Position numbers and translations under genes: made by a program. 64,000 bases of DNA from UBA5109 sp963975155. GTDB taxonomy: Bacteria; Pseudomonadota; Gammaproteobacteria; Pseudomonadales; Pseudohongiellaceae. Below the pieces are notes generated by a model, which was not told where the DNA came from, made no database searches, and was given only the letters and a program-made list of their open reading frames with translations. Shown one piece after another: positions 55,217 through 63,676 of the stretch. Positions within the stretch are counted from its first letter, which is position 1. Each line of letters begins with the position of its first letter. The stretch covers positions 45,254-109,253 of the forward strand of contig CAXBFG010000009.1 of NCBI GenBank assembly GCA_963975155.1, read 5' to 3'.

Positions 55217-55963
55217 TCATTGCGCATTCTCATGTTTGTCATCATCCACGGGCGGCTGCCTGAATACCTTTTTCCCGGTAAACATTGCGGAAACCAGGTT
55301 CCCTCCCTCTCTGATTTCAGTCAGGATTACTGCGGCAATATGTAATACAACGACAACAATCAGTACGAAGAAGCTGTATTCATGAGCCGTAATGAACGGG
55401 CTGCGGAAGGCCCGCATGCTTTGGTAGGCCTGGGCGTCGTACATTTGTGAAGCATAGGGCACAAGCGTCTCCGGCTGAACACCCGGCGCGGCGACCCACT
55501 GCGCAATCCAGGACCCAAAGGGCGGGTAAAACAAATCTGTGCCGGCAAGCACCAATCCGGTGATGCCCTGAATGGCAAGCAGGATAAACAGGACAAAAAT
55601 ACTCAAGCGCCCGAGCGGATTGTGGCCGAGATAGTGTTCGGGCTGGCCGGAGATAAACGCAATTACATAGTTGCGTACGGACTGCAGATATCCTTTTCCT
55701 CCGGGCAGGATGGCGTTCCATCGGGCATAGGGGTTGCCCAAAAAGGCCCAGATAAAACGCCAGAGCAGATTCAATACGAAGACATAACCTGTCAGGACAT
55801 GCACGGTCTTTAACGAAACCTTCCCGGCATCGGACAGACCAAGGGCGTCTCCATTGAGAATCACCAGCCCCACGGCCATAAGAGTCAAAACACAGAGGAC
55901 GTTAATCCAGTGGAACCATCGGGTACAGGCATCCCACACAGCATAGGATTTAAGTTCAGTCAT
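55217..55963 (-). CDS. Cytochrome b561-family protein
   Basis: A 248-residue di-haem b-type membrane protein. Four core helices are visible, with conserved histidines in DACTRWFHWINVLC, KTVHVLTGYVFVLNLLWR, FVLFILLAIQGITGLVL and ITAHEYSFFVLIVVVVLHIAAV. The ATG at 55963 begins the conserved domain; an in-frame extension of 46 residues is not conserved in type and was rejected. Such proteins pass electrons between quinol and periplasmic acceptors. Next gene is unrelated, so the partner is unknown. Confidence 0.88.
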   Translation of the reverse strand: MTELKSYAVWDACTRWFHWINVLCVLTLMAVGLVILNGDALGLSDAGKVSLKTVHVLTGYVFVLNLLWRFIWAFLGNPYARWNAILPGGKGYLQSVRNYVIAFISGQPEHYLGHNPLGRLSIFVLFILLAIQGITGLVLAGTDLFYPPFGSWIAQWVAAPGVQPETLVPYASQMYDAQAYQSMRAFRSPFITAHEYSFFVLIVVVVLHIAAVILTEIREGGNLVSAMFTGKKVFRQPPVDDDKHENAQ

Positions 55964-56030
55964 AAGCGCTCTCCTGTTTGTATAATGCCATACACAACAT
56001 TTTGCAGTTTGCTGTGAATCAAATGCCTTG

Positions 56031-56381
56031 TTATAGGTATTTACTCCGGAACATAAAATAGACAGCACCAACAAGGCAAAAGCCTGCCCACAGGTAATCA
56101 AGCTTCAAAGGTTCCTTAAGATACATGACCGAAAACGGCACGAACACGGTCAAGGTAATTACCTCCTGAATTATTTTCAATTGCCCGACTGACAATACCG
56201 TAAACCCGATTCTGTTGGCCGGCACCTGAAACAGATATTCAAATAACGCGATACCCCAACTGATTAGGGCAGCAATAATCCATGGCTTATTATTGAGCTC
56301 TTTGAGATGCGCATACCAGGCAAAGGTCATGAAAACATTACTACAAATTAATAATGAAATTGATATCAGAATTGGGGGCAT
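56031..56381 (-). CDS. DUF486 membrane protein (DMT-like)
   Basis: A 116-residue protein of four helices, matching DUF486: ICSNVFMTFAWYAHLKELNNKPW, ALFEYLFQVPANRIGFTVLSVGQLKIIQEVITLTVFVPFSV and a C-terminal LDYLWAGFCLVGAVYFMF. The ATG at 56381 follows AGGA; an earlier in-frame ATG adds 11 residues. The family is distantly related to small multidrug-type transporters. It probably dimerises; its substrate is not known. Confidence 0.9.
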   Translation of the reverse strand: MPPILISISLLICSNVFMTFAWYAHLKELNNKPWIIAALISWGIALFEYLFQVPANRIGFTVLSVGQLKIIQEVITLTVFVPFSVMYLKEPLKLDYLWAGFCLVGAVYFMFRSKYL

Positions 56382-56850
56382 GTATGTCCTGGTTACGACT
56401 AAGTTCTTTATCAAACTGCGCTGACACCAACTGTTGCGAGTTTCTTGTCAGGTAGTTGCATTTCGAAGCCCTATATCGTAAAACTTACCCATAAAAGTGT
56501 GTATCTTTTATTTATTAATTCCGGGGTCTCAAGGCGTAACGAATCGTAATAATGCCGCTCTCCTCAATCTATAACTATCTAAAATATTATCCCCCTAAAG
56601 CGCTGCAACCGTGTTCAGCACACCAGAAAGCATTTTGACCCGCCTGCCTGTCAGGGTTAACGTGACACTCACGGTAAAAATTATATGGCGCACAAACCCT
56701 GACGAGCAAACTCCATGATCCGGTTTTATATTTGTACAAATCAATATGCCGGGCAGGTGTCAGTATGAAACTGAAGTCGGAGTTTGATAAAAAATCCTGA
56801 AGCTTTTACTGTTAACAACTTAATAGTTTCTTACTCAATACGAGGCTCGT
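56382..56850. other. Intergenic region holding yjdM relic
   Basis: About 470 bases between DUF486 and the RidA-like gene with no intact gene. It contains the yjdM 3'-end duplicate at 56765-56800. The rest shows no recognised repeat or terminator. Confidence 0.5.
56765..56800 (+). pseudogene. Duplicated 3' fragment of yjdM
   Basis: 36 bases identical to the last 12 codons of yjdM (55085-55120) except for 3 substitutions; it reads MKLKSEFDKKS then stop, against MKLKSEFVKKS. Upstream sequence no longer resembles yjdM in any clear way. It is most simply a remnant of a second yjdM copy or of a duplication spanning 55.1-56.8 kb. Confidence 0.75.
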
Positions 56851-57240
56851 ATGTCACGCAAACTGATTTCCAGCGGTTCTGAATTTGAAGAAAAAATTGG
56901 TTATTCAAGAGCTGTTGTTGAAGGCGATTTTGTTTTTGTCTCGGGAACCACCGGCTATGATTATTCAGACATGAGCATTTCTGACAATGTGGCGGAACAG
57001 GCCGAGCAATGTTTCAAAAATATTGAGGCAGCCCTGATAGAAGCGGGTAGCAAAATATCGGACATCGTGCGTATTCGCTATATCTTTCCCGACAAAAATG
57101 ACTTCGAACCTTGCTGGCCTGTTTGTCAAAAGTATCTGGGTGCTGTGCGTCCTGCGGCAACCATGTTTGAAGCAGGCTTACTGGATGAGCATATGAAACT
57201 GGAAATTGAAGTCACTGCGAAAATCACTAAGAACAACTAA
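56851..57240 (+). CDS. RidA-like protein lacking the deaminase arginine
   Basis: A 129-residue Rid-family protein. GDFVFVSGTTGYDYSDM and AEQCFKNIEAALIEAGSKISDIVRIRY are typical. At the position of the PARS motif it reads RPAATMFEAG, so the arginine needed for imine deaminase activity in archetypal RidA appears replaced by alanine. It therefore probably belongs to another Rid subgroup associated with catabolic pathways. It lies 220 bases upstream of the PQQ dehydrogenase gene. Confidence 0.87.
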   Translation: MSRKLISSGSEFEEKIGYSRAVVEGDFVFVSGTTGYDYSDMSISDNVAEQAEQCFKNIEAALIEAGSKISDIVRIRYIFPDKNDFEPCWPVCQKYLGAVRPAATMFEAGLLDEHMKLEIEVTAKITKNN

Positions 57241-57459
57241 CGAAATTTGGCAGTCCCTGACCGACCCAGGCGTGGCTTAATTCAGGTTAATCAACGCGCC
57301 ATGCTGGAACTGCAGAATTTTCAATTCAATTAACACTTCCTCTATCAACGCTTCTATTAACTAACGCCTCAGTGTAAAAGCCTGTTTTGATCTTCCAATG
57401 GTCTTCTGTCGGCGTTAAAGTGATGGCAACAAAAACAAGAACTGCGAGGCCCTCCTGTG

Positions 57460-59553
57460 ATGTTGATCAAAAACCATGCTTTGAAAGCTTACTATTCCCT
57501 GACTTTCTTTTTATTTCTAGGCCTGCTGTCTGGCACCAGTGCTTATAGCCAGCCGACGGCTATTCAGGCTGCCCCGGCCTTTAGTGCCGAGGAGCTGCAG
57601 GCACTGCCGCGCGAAGGCTGGCTTACCAATGGCGGTAATCTCTACAATCAGCGCTATTCACCACTCAGCCAGATTAACAAGCAAAACGTTGCTTCCCTGA
57701 AGGCCGTTTGGAGAACCCATTTAAACGGCTCCGGCCTGGACCCCATTTATTCCGGTGAAGGCCAGCCTATTGTTTATGATGGCGTACTTTACGTTGCCAC
57801 TGGCGAAGATGATGTCTTTGCCTTAAGCCTGGCCTCTGGTGAAATTCTCTGGTCTTTTGAGGCCGGGCTCGACCCCTCAATCGATGTGATCTGCTGTGGC
57901 TGGAATAACCGCGGCGTCGCCCTTGGTGACGGCAAGGTTTTTGTCGGGCTGCTGGATAACCGACTGATGGCGCTGGACCAGAAAACCGGTGAGACAGTCT
58001 GGTCGGTGCAGACCGAACGCTGGCAAGATGGTTTCAGTATCACCAGCGCGCCGCTTTACTATAACGGCATGGTTATCACCGGCTATGCCGGAGCCGAGTT
58101 TGGCGTGCGCGGTCGGGTCAAAGCCTACGATGCCACCAGCGGCGATTTGATCTGGACCTTCTATACCATTCCCGGGCCGGGTGAATACGGGCATGAGACC
58201 TGGCCGCAGGACAATGAGGTCTGGACCAAAGGCGGCGCTACCGTCTGGAACACACCTGCCGTCGACCCCGACTTAAACCTTTTGTATTTTTCTACCGGCA
58301 ACCCCGGCCCGGATTTTAATGGCAGTGTACGGGCCGGCGATAATTTCTTTTCAAATTCCGTTGTCGCGGTCGATGCCAGTAGCGGTGAATACCGCTGGCA
58401 TTATCAACAGATTCATCATGACATCTGGGACTATGATGCCAGCAATCCGGTGGTTCTGTTTGATGTTGAAATTGACGGGGAACTGCGCAAAGGGCTGGCC
58501 CAGGTCAATAAAACCGGCTGGGTTTATATTCTGGATCGTGTTACCGGTGAGCCCCTGATTGGCATTGAGGAACGCCCGGTTCCGCAGGAACCCCGACAAC
58601 TGACTTCCCCCACGCAGCCTTATCCGCTTGGGGATGCCGTGGTGCCACAACAGGTCGATATCGCCCTGGAAGGGGCCCCGCTGGTCAATCAGGGCAGGAT
58701 TTTCACACCCTTTTTTGGGCCTGAAGGCGTGGTGATTGCCCCGGGAGGTTTCGGTGGCGCCAACTGGCCACCCAGTTCCTATGACCCGCAGAGGCAGACC
58801 CTGTTTGTCTGCGCGACGGACCGGCCGGGTTTTTATCGCGGCGGCCATCTTGATAACGAAATGGCCGATGACGGCGATTTATACACCGGCGGGCTGTTTG
58901 GTTTTGCCGAAATTGGTATTAACGGCATCATCGCCGCCATGGATATGACCACCAACACTATTAAATGGCGTTATCGCTGGCAGGATCAATGCTACAGCGG
59001 CACAACCGCCACTGCTGGCGGCCTGGTCTTTGTGGGCCGTAATGATGGCCGCCTCACGGCACTCGATGCCGATACCGGACTGCAGCTCTGGGAATTCCAG
59101 ACCGATGCGGGTGTGAATACCAGCGTCAGCGTGTTTGAACATGAAGGGCAACAATATGTGGCCGCTTTTTCCGGCGGCAGCCTGTTTGCCAATTCGCGTC
59201 GCGGGGATAGCATCTGGCTGTTTTCCCTGGATGGCAATCTGGAATCCCTGCCTCCGGAAGCCATGCTTGAATCTGCTGCTGCAACACAAATTGATTTTAC
59301 ACCTGCTGGCGGCAACCCTGACCTGGCCAACGGCGAGCAATTATTTATTCGTAATTGTGTTGCCTGCCATGGTGATGACGGCAAGGGCGGACATGGCGGC
59401 GGAGCCGTGCTGGAAAACCTGGCGCTGTTTACCGATGTGCAGGAAAGAGTCGCTCAGGGCCGCAACCTGATGCCGCCTTTTGCCTTGTCTTTATCGGCCG
59501 AAGATATCCGGGATGTAGCGGCTTTTGTTTTTCAGGATCTGCAAAACCGTTAG
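57460..59553 (+). CDS. PQQ-dependent alcohol dehydrogenase with fused cytochrome c
   Basis: A 697-residue exported quinohaemoprotein. A signal peptide (LTFFLFLGLLSGTSAYS) is followed by an eight-bladed PQQ propeller: the vicinal disulfide CC at residues 145-146 (VICCGWNNRG), metal ligands in GAEFGVRG and STGNPGPD, and catalytic WDYDA at about 323-327. A cytochrome c domain with CVACH at residues 633-637 ends the protein. The DYD arrangement (324-326) is the one associated with lanthanide-dependent members (inference). It probably oxidises an alcohol or aldehyde in the periplasm. An ATG is used; a GTG lies one codon upstream. Confidence 0.93.
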   Translation: MLIKNHALKAYYSLTFFLFLGLLSGTSAYSQPTAIQAAPAFSAEELQALPREGWLTNGGNLYNQRYSPLSQINKQNVASLKAVWRTHLNGSGLDPIYSGEGQPIVYDGVLYVATGEDDVFALSLASGEILWSFEAGLDPSIDVICCGWNNRGVALGDGKVFVGLLDNRLMALDQKTGETVWSVQTERWQDGFSITSAPLYYNGMVITGYAGAEFGVRGRVKAYDATSGDLIWTFYTIPGPGEYGHETWPQDNEVWTKGGATVWNTPAVDPDLNLLYFSTGNPGPDFNGSVRAGDNFFSNSVVAVDASSGEYRWHYQQIHHDIWDYDASNPVVLFDVEIDGELRKGLAQVNKTGWVYILDRVTGEPLIGIEERPVPQEPRQLTSPTQPYPLGDAVVPQQVDIALEGAPLVNQGRIFTPFFGPEGVVIAPGGFGGANWPPSSYDPQRQTLFVCATDRPGFYRGGHLDNEMADDGDLYTGGLFGFAEIGINGIIAAMDMTTNTIKWRYRWQDQCYSGTTATAGGLVFVGRNDGRLTALDADTGLQLWEFQTDAGVNTSVSVFEHEGQQYVAAFSGGSLFANSRRGDSIWLFSLDGNLESLPPEAMLESAAATQIDFTPAGGNPDLANGEQLFIRNCVACHGDDGKGGHGGGAVLENLALFTDVQERVAQGRNLMPPFALSLSAEDIRDVAAFVFQDLQNR

Positions 59554-59612
59554 CCTTATCCCTGATACAAAGTTTATGATTAGTGCCGAAAAGCATACCG
59601 GGTAGCAAATTA

Positions 59613-60950
59613 ATGAACTGTAAATCCGCACTTGTATTGACCGGCGTCCTGGCTTTATCTGGCTGCTCCCCTGAATCAGAAGAAGGAGTCGACCTGAGTT
59701 CGCTGGATGCCTTTAATGCCATTATCAGTGATATTGCTGTGGATCAGTTTCCACTAGTAAACGGCGCCGAAATTTTCAGTGACGACCGGCGCTATTTTGT
59801 GGTGAAAGATAATATTCATGTAGCAGGTGTCACAAATACTGCCGGCACGCCCGCTTTACGAAATTTCATGCCGTCCCAAAACAGTGTCGTCGTGCAGCGT
59901 TTGTTGGATGCAGGCGCAGTACCTGTCGCCAAAACCAATATGCATGAACTGGCTTTTGGCATTACCAGTAACAATGCCGCCTTTGGCGCTGTCGGAAATT
60001 ATTACGATGCCACGCGCTTCGCCGGGGGCAGCAGCGGCGGCACGGCAGTTGCCGTTGCCAGTGGACTGGTAAGCTGGGGCCTGTGTACAGATACCGGCGG
60101 CTCCTGTCGTATCCCCGCTGCCCTGAACGGCGTTGTCGGCTTTCGTCCCTCCATGGGTCGCTATCCTTCTGCTGAAGTGACCCCTTTGTCGCACACCCGC
60201 GACACCATCGGCTTGATTGCACAGGATGCTGCGCTGCTTGCACAAGTGGATGCTGTTGTTAGCGACACAAACTCCAGCACAATGTCCGCAGATGCAGTAA
60301 ATCGAATCGGCGTTCCCCGCAATTATTTTTATGACAATCTGGAGCCGGGTGTTGCCGAATCGGTAAACGCCTACCTGCAGAAACTTCAGCTTACCGGAAT
60401 AGAACTGGTGGATGTCGATGCCTCGGTTTTTGCCGAACGCGCCAACGCCATCAGCCTGACGATCGTCATGTATGAAGCTCCCAATGACCTCAGCAACTAT
60501 TTGCAAACTTATTTTCCGCAATTGAGTCTGCAGGAACTGGCCAGCCAGATAGCCAGCCCTGATGTTGTCGGAGCATTGAATCAGGCTATCAGCCAGCCAA
60601 TTCCGCGCGAGGTTTATGAAGAGGCTCTGCGTTTACGTGAAGAGCTGATCGTCGATATTTCTGCTTTCTTTACTGAGCAGTCCATTATGGGGCTGATCTA
60701 CCCGACGATACCCGTCACCGCGAGATCCATAGACGAAGAATCAGATACACTGCTGCTGAACGGTGAGCGTGTGCCAACTTTTAATACGGTGGTGCGAAAT
60801 ACTGACTTCGCCAGCCTAAATGGATTGCCGGCTCTTACATTGCCGGCAGGGTTGGCTGCGAACAGCTTGCCGGTGGGAATTGAACTGGCCGGCCCGATTG
60901 GCAGTGACCGGTCTTTACTGAATATGGCAATAAGGCTTCAAGCCTTCTAG
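59613..60950 (+). CDS. Amidase-signature lipoprotein
   Basis: A 445-residue amidase signature enzyme. The ATG at 59613 gives a lipoprotein signal (ALVLTGVLALSGC). The Ser-cisSer-Lys machinery is visible: Lys65 in VVKDNIH, GGSSGG at residues 138-143, and the nucleophile Ser164 in TGGSCRIPA. Most amidases of this type are cytoplasmic; a lipoprotein member suggests periplasmic amide or ester hydrolysis. It starts 60 bases after the PQQ dehydrogenase on the same strand. The substrate is unknown. Confidence 0.9.
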   Translation: MNCKSALVLTGVLALSGCSPESEEGVDLSSLDAFNAIISDIAVDQFPLVNGAEIFSDDRRYFVVKDNIHVAGVTNTAGTPALRNFMPSQNSVVVQRLLDAGAVPVAKTNMHELAFGITSNNAAFGAVGNYYDATRFAGGSSGGTAVAVASGLVSWGLCTDTGGSCRIPAALNGVVGFRPSMGRYPSAEVTPLSHTRDTIGLIAQDAALLAQVDAVVSDTNSSTMSADAVNRIGVPRNYFYDNLEPGVAESVNAYLQKLQLTGIELVDVDASVFAERANAISLTIVMYEAPNDLSNYLQTYFPQLSLQELASQIASPDVVGALNQAISQPIPREVYEEALRLREELIVDISAFFTEQSIMGLIYPTIPVTARSIDEESDTLLLNGERVPTFNTVVRNTDFASLNGLPALTLPAGLAANSLPVGIELAGPIGSDRSLLNMAIRLQAF

Positions 60951-60998
60951 GATGTCAGAAAGTCTGTCAATTTTGCGATGCGATTTAGTTAATGGTAT

Positions 60999-62114
60999 TT
61001 ACAAAATACGCTTTCTGTTTTCTTTTTGGACGAGAGGGTTCGCTTCATTTTCAGCTTTTAATCTTCGCTCCCATTGTCTTCTGAAATGAATAAATGCTTC
61101 ATCGGCTTCCAGAACACGTGGAACGAAATCCGGACTTTCTTCGAGTAATTTTTGTTGCTCTTCAATAAAAACCTTGTCTTCCATAAAACCTTCAAGCAGA
61201 GATTTTTCCAGTGACTCGGAAATAAAGGGCTTATCCAGATCAAAACCATGCAGATAGTCCCAGAAGAAATGTGTCGTGTTGCGCGTTTCCGGGGTCATAA
61301 ACTGACAGTTCCGGTATTCCCGGCAAGAACTGCGATCATTTTTTTTAGCATCCCAACCTGCCGGTGCGAAAATGGTTTCCATCAAAAAAATTCCCGGAAT
61401 ATGCATGGATGTGATGTTGCAGCGATCGAGTTTGTTTTTCACTTCGTCATGAGGAATAACCTTGGCATGGAAGGGTGCCGCTACACTGCCTTTGTCCCAG
61501 CGCTCCATAGAAAAGCCGTCATCCAGCTTTTCTATATTTTCAGGAATCGTGTTGTAGGCATAATCTTCTGAGCCACCCAGAGTAGTGGTGTGGACAAACG
61601 CCACATGCGAGAAGTCACTCAGGTTATCGACGATCAGCAACCAGTTTGCATCATAATGCATATAGGCGCGCTTCTCGAAACCTCGCCATTTTTCCGGCTG
61701 ACTCAAAGGCGCAAAATCATGGATATCATCTTCATTTGCCAGCTCGGGATCTCCCATCCAAAGCCACAACATGCCGCCCTTTGAACATAAGGGATAACTT
61801 CTTACTTTCATGGATGGCGCAATGTGAGTCTGCCCCGGTATTTCAATCACTTTACCGCTCGGGTCATAGAGCAGGCCATGGTACATGCAGCGAATGCACT
61901 TGCCTTCAACACGGCCAATCGACAAAGGTGCGGCACGGTGACAGCAGCGATCATCCAGGGCGACATATCTGTCATCATCGGTTTTATAAATAACCAGCGG
62001 GGTTTCACAAATGGTTCTGGCCATGCAGCCGTCGTTATCCGCCACTTCAGATTCCCAGGCGGCGGCGTACCAGGTATTTTCAATAAAAATTCGTTGCTGA
62101 TTTATATCAGTCAT
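60999..62114 (-). CDS. Rieske non-haem iron oxygenase, vanillate demethylase-like
   Basis: A 371-residue oxygenase alpha subunit. The Rieske cluster ligands are Cys57, His59 (CCHR) and Cys76, His79 (CMYH). The mononuclear iron site is DFSHVAFVH (Asp and two His, DX2HX4H). The overall shape matches VanA-type O-demethylases and related aromatic-ring oxygenases. No reductase gene is adjacent. The MFS gene downstream in transcription order is on the same strand just upstream (62183-63517), suggesting uptake and first oxidation of an aromatic acid. Confidence 0.9.
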   Translation of the reverse strand: MTDINQQRIFIENTWYAAAWESEVADNDGCMARTICETPLVIYKTDDDRYVALDDRCCHRAAPLSIGRVEGKCIRCMYHGLLYDPSGKVIEIPGQTHIAPSMKVRSYPLCSKGGMLWLWMGDPELANEDDIHDFAPLSQPEKWRGFEKRAYMHYDANWLLIVDNLSDFSHVAFVHTTTLGGSEDYAYNTIPENIEKLDDGFSMERWDKGSVAAPFHAKVIPHDEVKNKLDRCNITSMHIPGIFLMETIFAPAGWDAKKNDRSSCREYRNCQFMTPETRNTTHFFWDYLHGFDLDKPFISESLEKSLLEGFMEDKVFIEEQQKLLEESPDFVPRVLEADEAFIHFRRQWERRLKAENEANPLVQKENRKRIL

Positions 62115-62182
62115 GAAAACCTCCTATCGCTTTTGTTTCTTATTTCTCTATTATGATTATGCTCAGGTTCTATTTATCCCGA

Positions 62183-63517
62183 CTAACGTACATGTAAACG
62201 GTATGCAATTATTCCACCGAGGATGACCGGCACTGAGAAGATATAAAAATTGGCGGACATATCGAAACCGGCCGCTATCAAAAACCCCGCCACACCAGGG
62301 CCAACTATCGCTCCGGTTCGCCCCAGTCCTATGGCCCAGCCGACCCCCGTACTGCGAATGGTAGAAGGATAGGCTTTTGCAGCAACTGCATAGAGTCCGG
62401 TAAAACCACCCTGGAATAATATGCCAATAATAAACACCAGAGACAGCAACAGCAGCTGCTGATTTGGTGAAGAGGCAAACAGGATAAGCATTGCCGCAGA
62501 ACTCAGTAAAAAGGTGCATACAATATTGCTGAGTTTGGCTTTTGTGGAAATCGCACCCAGCAGCCAGATTCCAATTACCCCTCCCAGATTAAACAGAAAA
62601 AATGCGGATCGCCCTGTCTCAGCTGCAAAACCGGAATACTCCATTAAGGCCGGAATCCAGGTCATCAGAAAATACATTGCACTGAAGCAAAGCAGGAAGC
62701 TGGCCCACAGCGTGAGAGTCTGTTTCCACAGACCCTGACGAAACAGATCCTGGAAATTACTGACCGCGCCAACCGGCTTAAGATCTATCTGGTTATTAAT
62801 ACTCGGCGGCAGTTCTGCGATGGAATTTTTACCAAGTTTTTGCAGTGTGGAATTGATTTGCTGCAAGGCGCCTTTTGGTTGTCGGTCAATCAGAAATTGC
62901 AGCGATTCAGGGATAAAGGCCCAGGTCACCAGCCCCATGATCAGGGTCAGCGCACCACCAAACCAGAACATGCCATGCCAGCCAAAGGATGGCATGATGT
63001 AGCCGCCAATAACGGCCGTCATCATTGCTCCCAGGGGATAACCTGAAGTAACCAGTGCCACTGACAGGGATTTATATTTCTCGGGACTGTATTCAATGGC
63101 GAGCGCCGCCTGACTGGCCAGCATGGCGCCTGCGCCCAGACCACTAAAAATTCTCAGGAAGACGAATTCAGTAAATGATGTAGCATTTGCCGTCAGCATG
63201 ATGGACACACTAACCATCAGTACGCTGATGATGATGACTCTGCGCCTGCCGATGATATCGGAGATAGGTGCCAGAAACATTGCCCCGCAGGCCATGCCGA
63301 ACAAGGCGGCACTTGAAATCAGGCCCAGCCGGTCCGGACTTATTTCCAGTTCTGAACCAACTGCCGTGTTAACAATTGACATGGCCGTGATGTCAAAACC
63401 ATCCAGCATGTTCAAAAACATGCATAAACAAATCACCAGAATCTGCTGACCCGATACTTTTCCCTTATCTATGATCTCTGCGACAAAATTTGCGTTTTGC
63501 TGTGATGAGCTTGTCAT
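62183..63517 (-). CDS. MFS transporter, aromatic acid/H+ symporter type
   Basis: A 444-residue major facilitator protein with twelve helices. The AAHS signature appears as LDGFDITAMSIVNTA in helix 1 and the GRRRVI loop 2-3 motif (SDIIGRRRV). The central loop and the C-terminal GWAIGLGRTGAIVGPGVAG also fit the aromatic acid symporters such as PcaK or BenK. It is transcribed first, with the Rieske oxygenase 69 bases downstream, so the pair likely imports and oxidises an aromatic acid. A 20-bp tandem duplication lies in its leader. Confidence 0.9.
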   Translation of the reverse strand: MTSSSQQNANFVAEIIDKGKVSGQQILVICLCMFLNMLDGFDITAMSIVNTAVGSELEISPDRLGLISSAALFGMACGAMFLAPISDIIGRRRVIIISVLMVSVSIMLTANATSFTEFVFLRIFSGLGAGAMLASQAALAIEYSPEKYKSLSVALVTSGYPLGAMMTAVIGGYIMPSFGWHGMFWFGGALTLIMGLVTWAFIPESLQFLIDRQPKGALQQINSTLQKLGKNSIAELPPSINNQIDLKPVGAVSNFQDLFRQGLWKQTLTLWASFLLCFSAMYFLMTWIPALMEYSGFAAETGRSAFFLFNLGGVIGIWLLGAISTKAKLSNIVCTFLLSSAAMLILFASSPNQQLLLLSLVFIIGILFQGGFTGLYAVAAKAYPSTIRSTGVGWAIGLGRTGAIVGPGVAGFLIAAGFDMSANFYIFSVPVILGGIIAYRLHVR

Positions 63518-63530
63518 TCGTCGTTCCTTT

Positions 63531-63577
63531 TTTGCTTTTCTTTTGTTGTTTTTGCTTTTCTTTTGTTGTTTTTGCTT
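63531..63577. repeat. 20-bp tandem repeat upstream of MFS gene
   Basis: TTTGCTTTTCTTTTGTTGTT occurs twice in perfect tandem (63531-63550 and 63551-63570), followed by a 7-base partial. It lies in the leader of the MFS gene, purine-rich on the transcribed strand, 14 bases from its start codon. Confidence 0.9.
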
Positions 63578-63676
63578 TGCTTTTTATGATCCTGAGCAAG
63601 CCCCTTCGCCAAACCGTAAAAGATAGTATCAACTAAAGTCTGGCTAGCCTAATCCTGGCAAGCCCCGGTAGTGCGT

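Noticed and set aside
59856..60521. Minus-strand open frame of 221 codons inside the amidase gene
   Set aside because: Fully overlaps a gene with intact catalytic residues; composition is antisense-like.
63531..63577. CRISPR-like repetition
   Set aside because: Two contiguous copies with no spacers; the tandem repeats at 13905-13972 and 41044-41095 also lack spacers.
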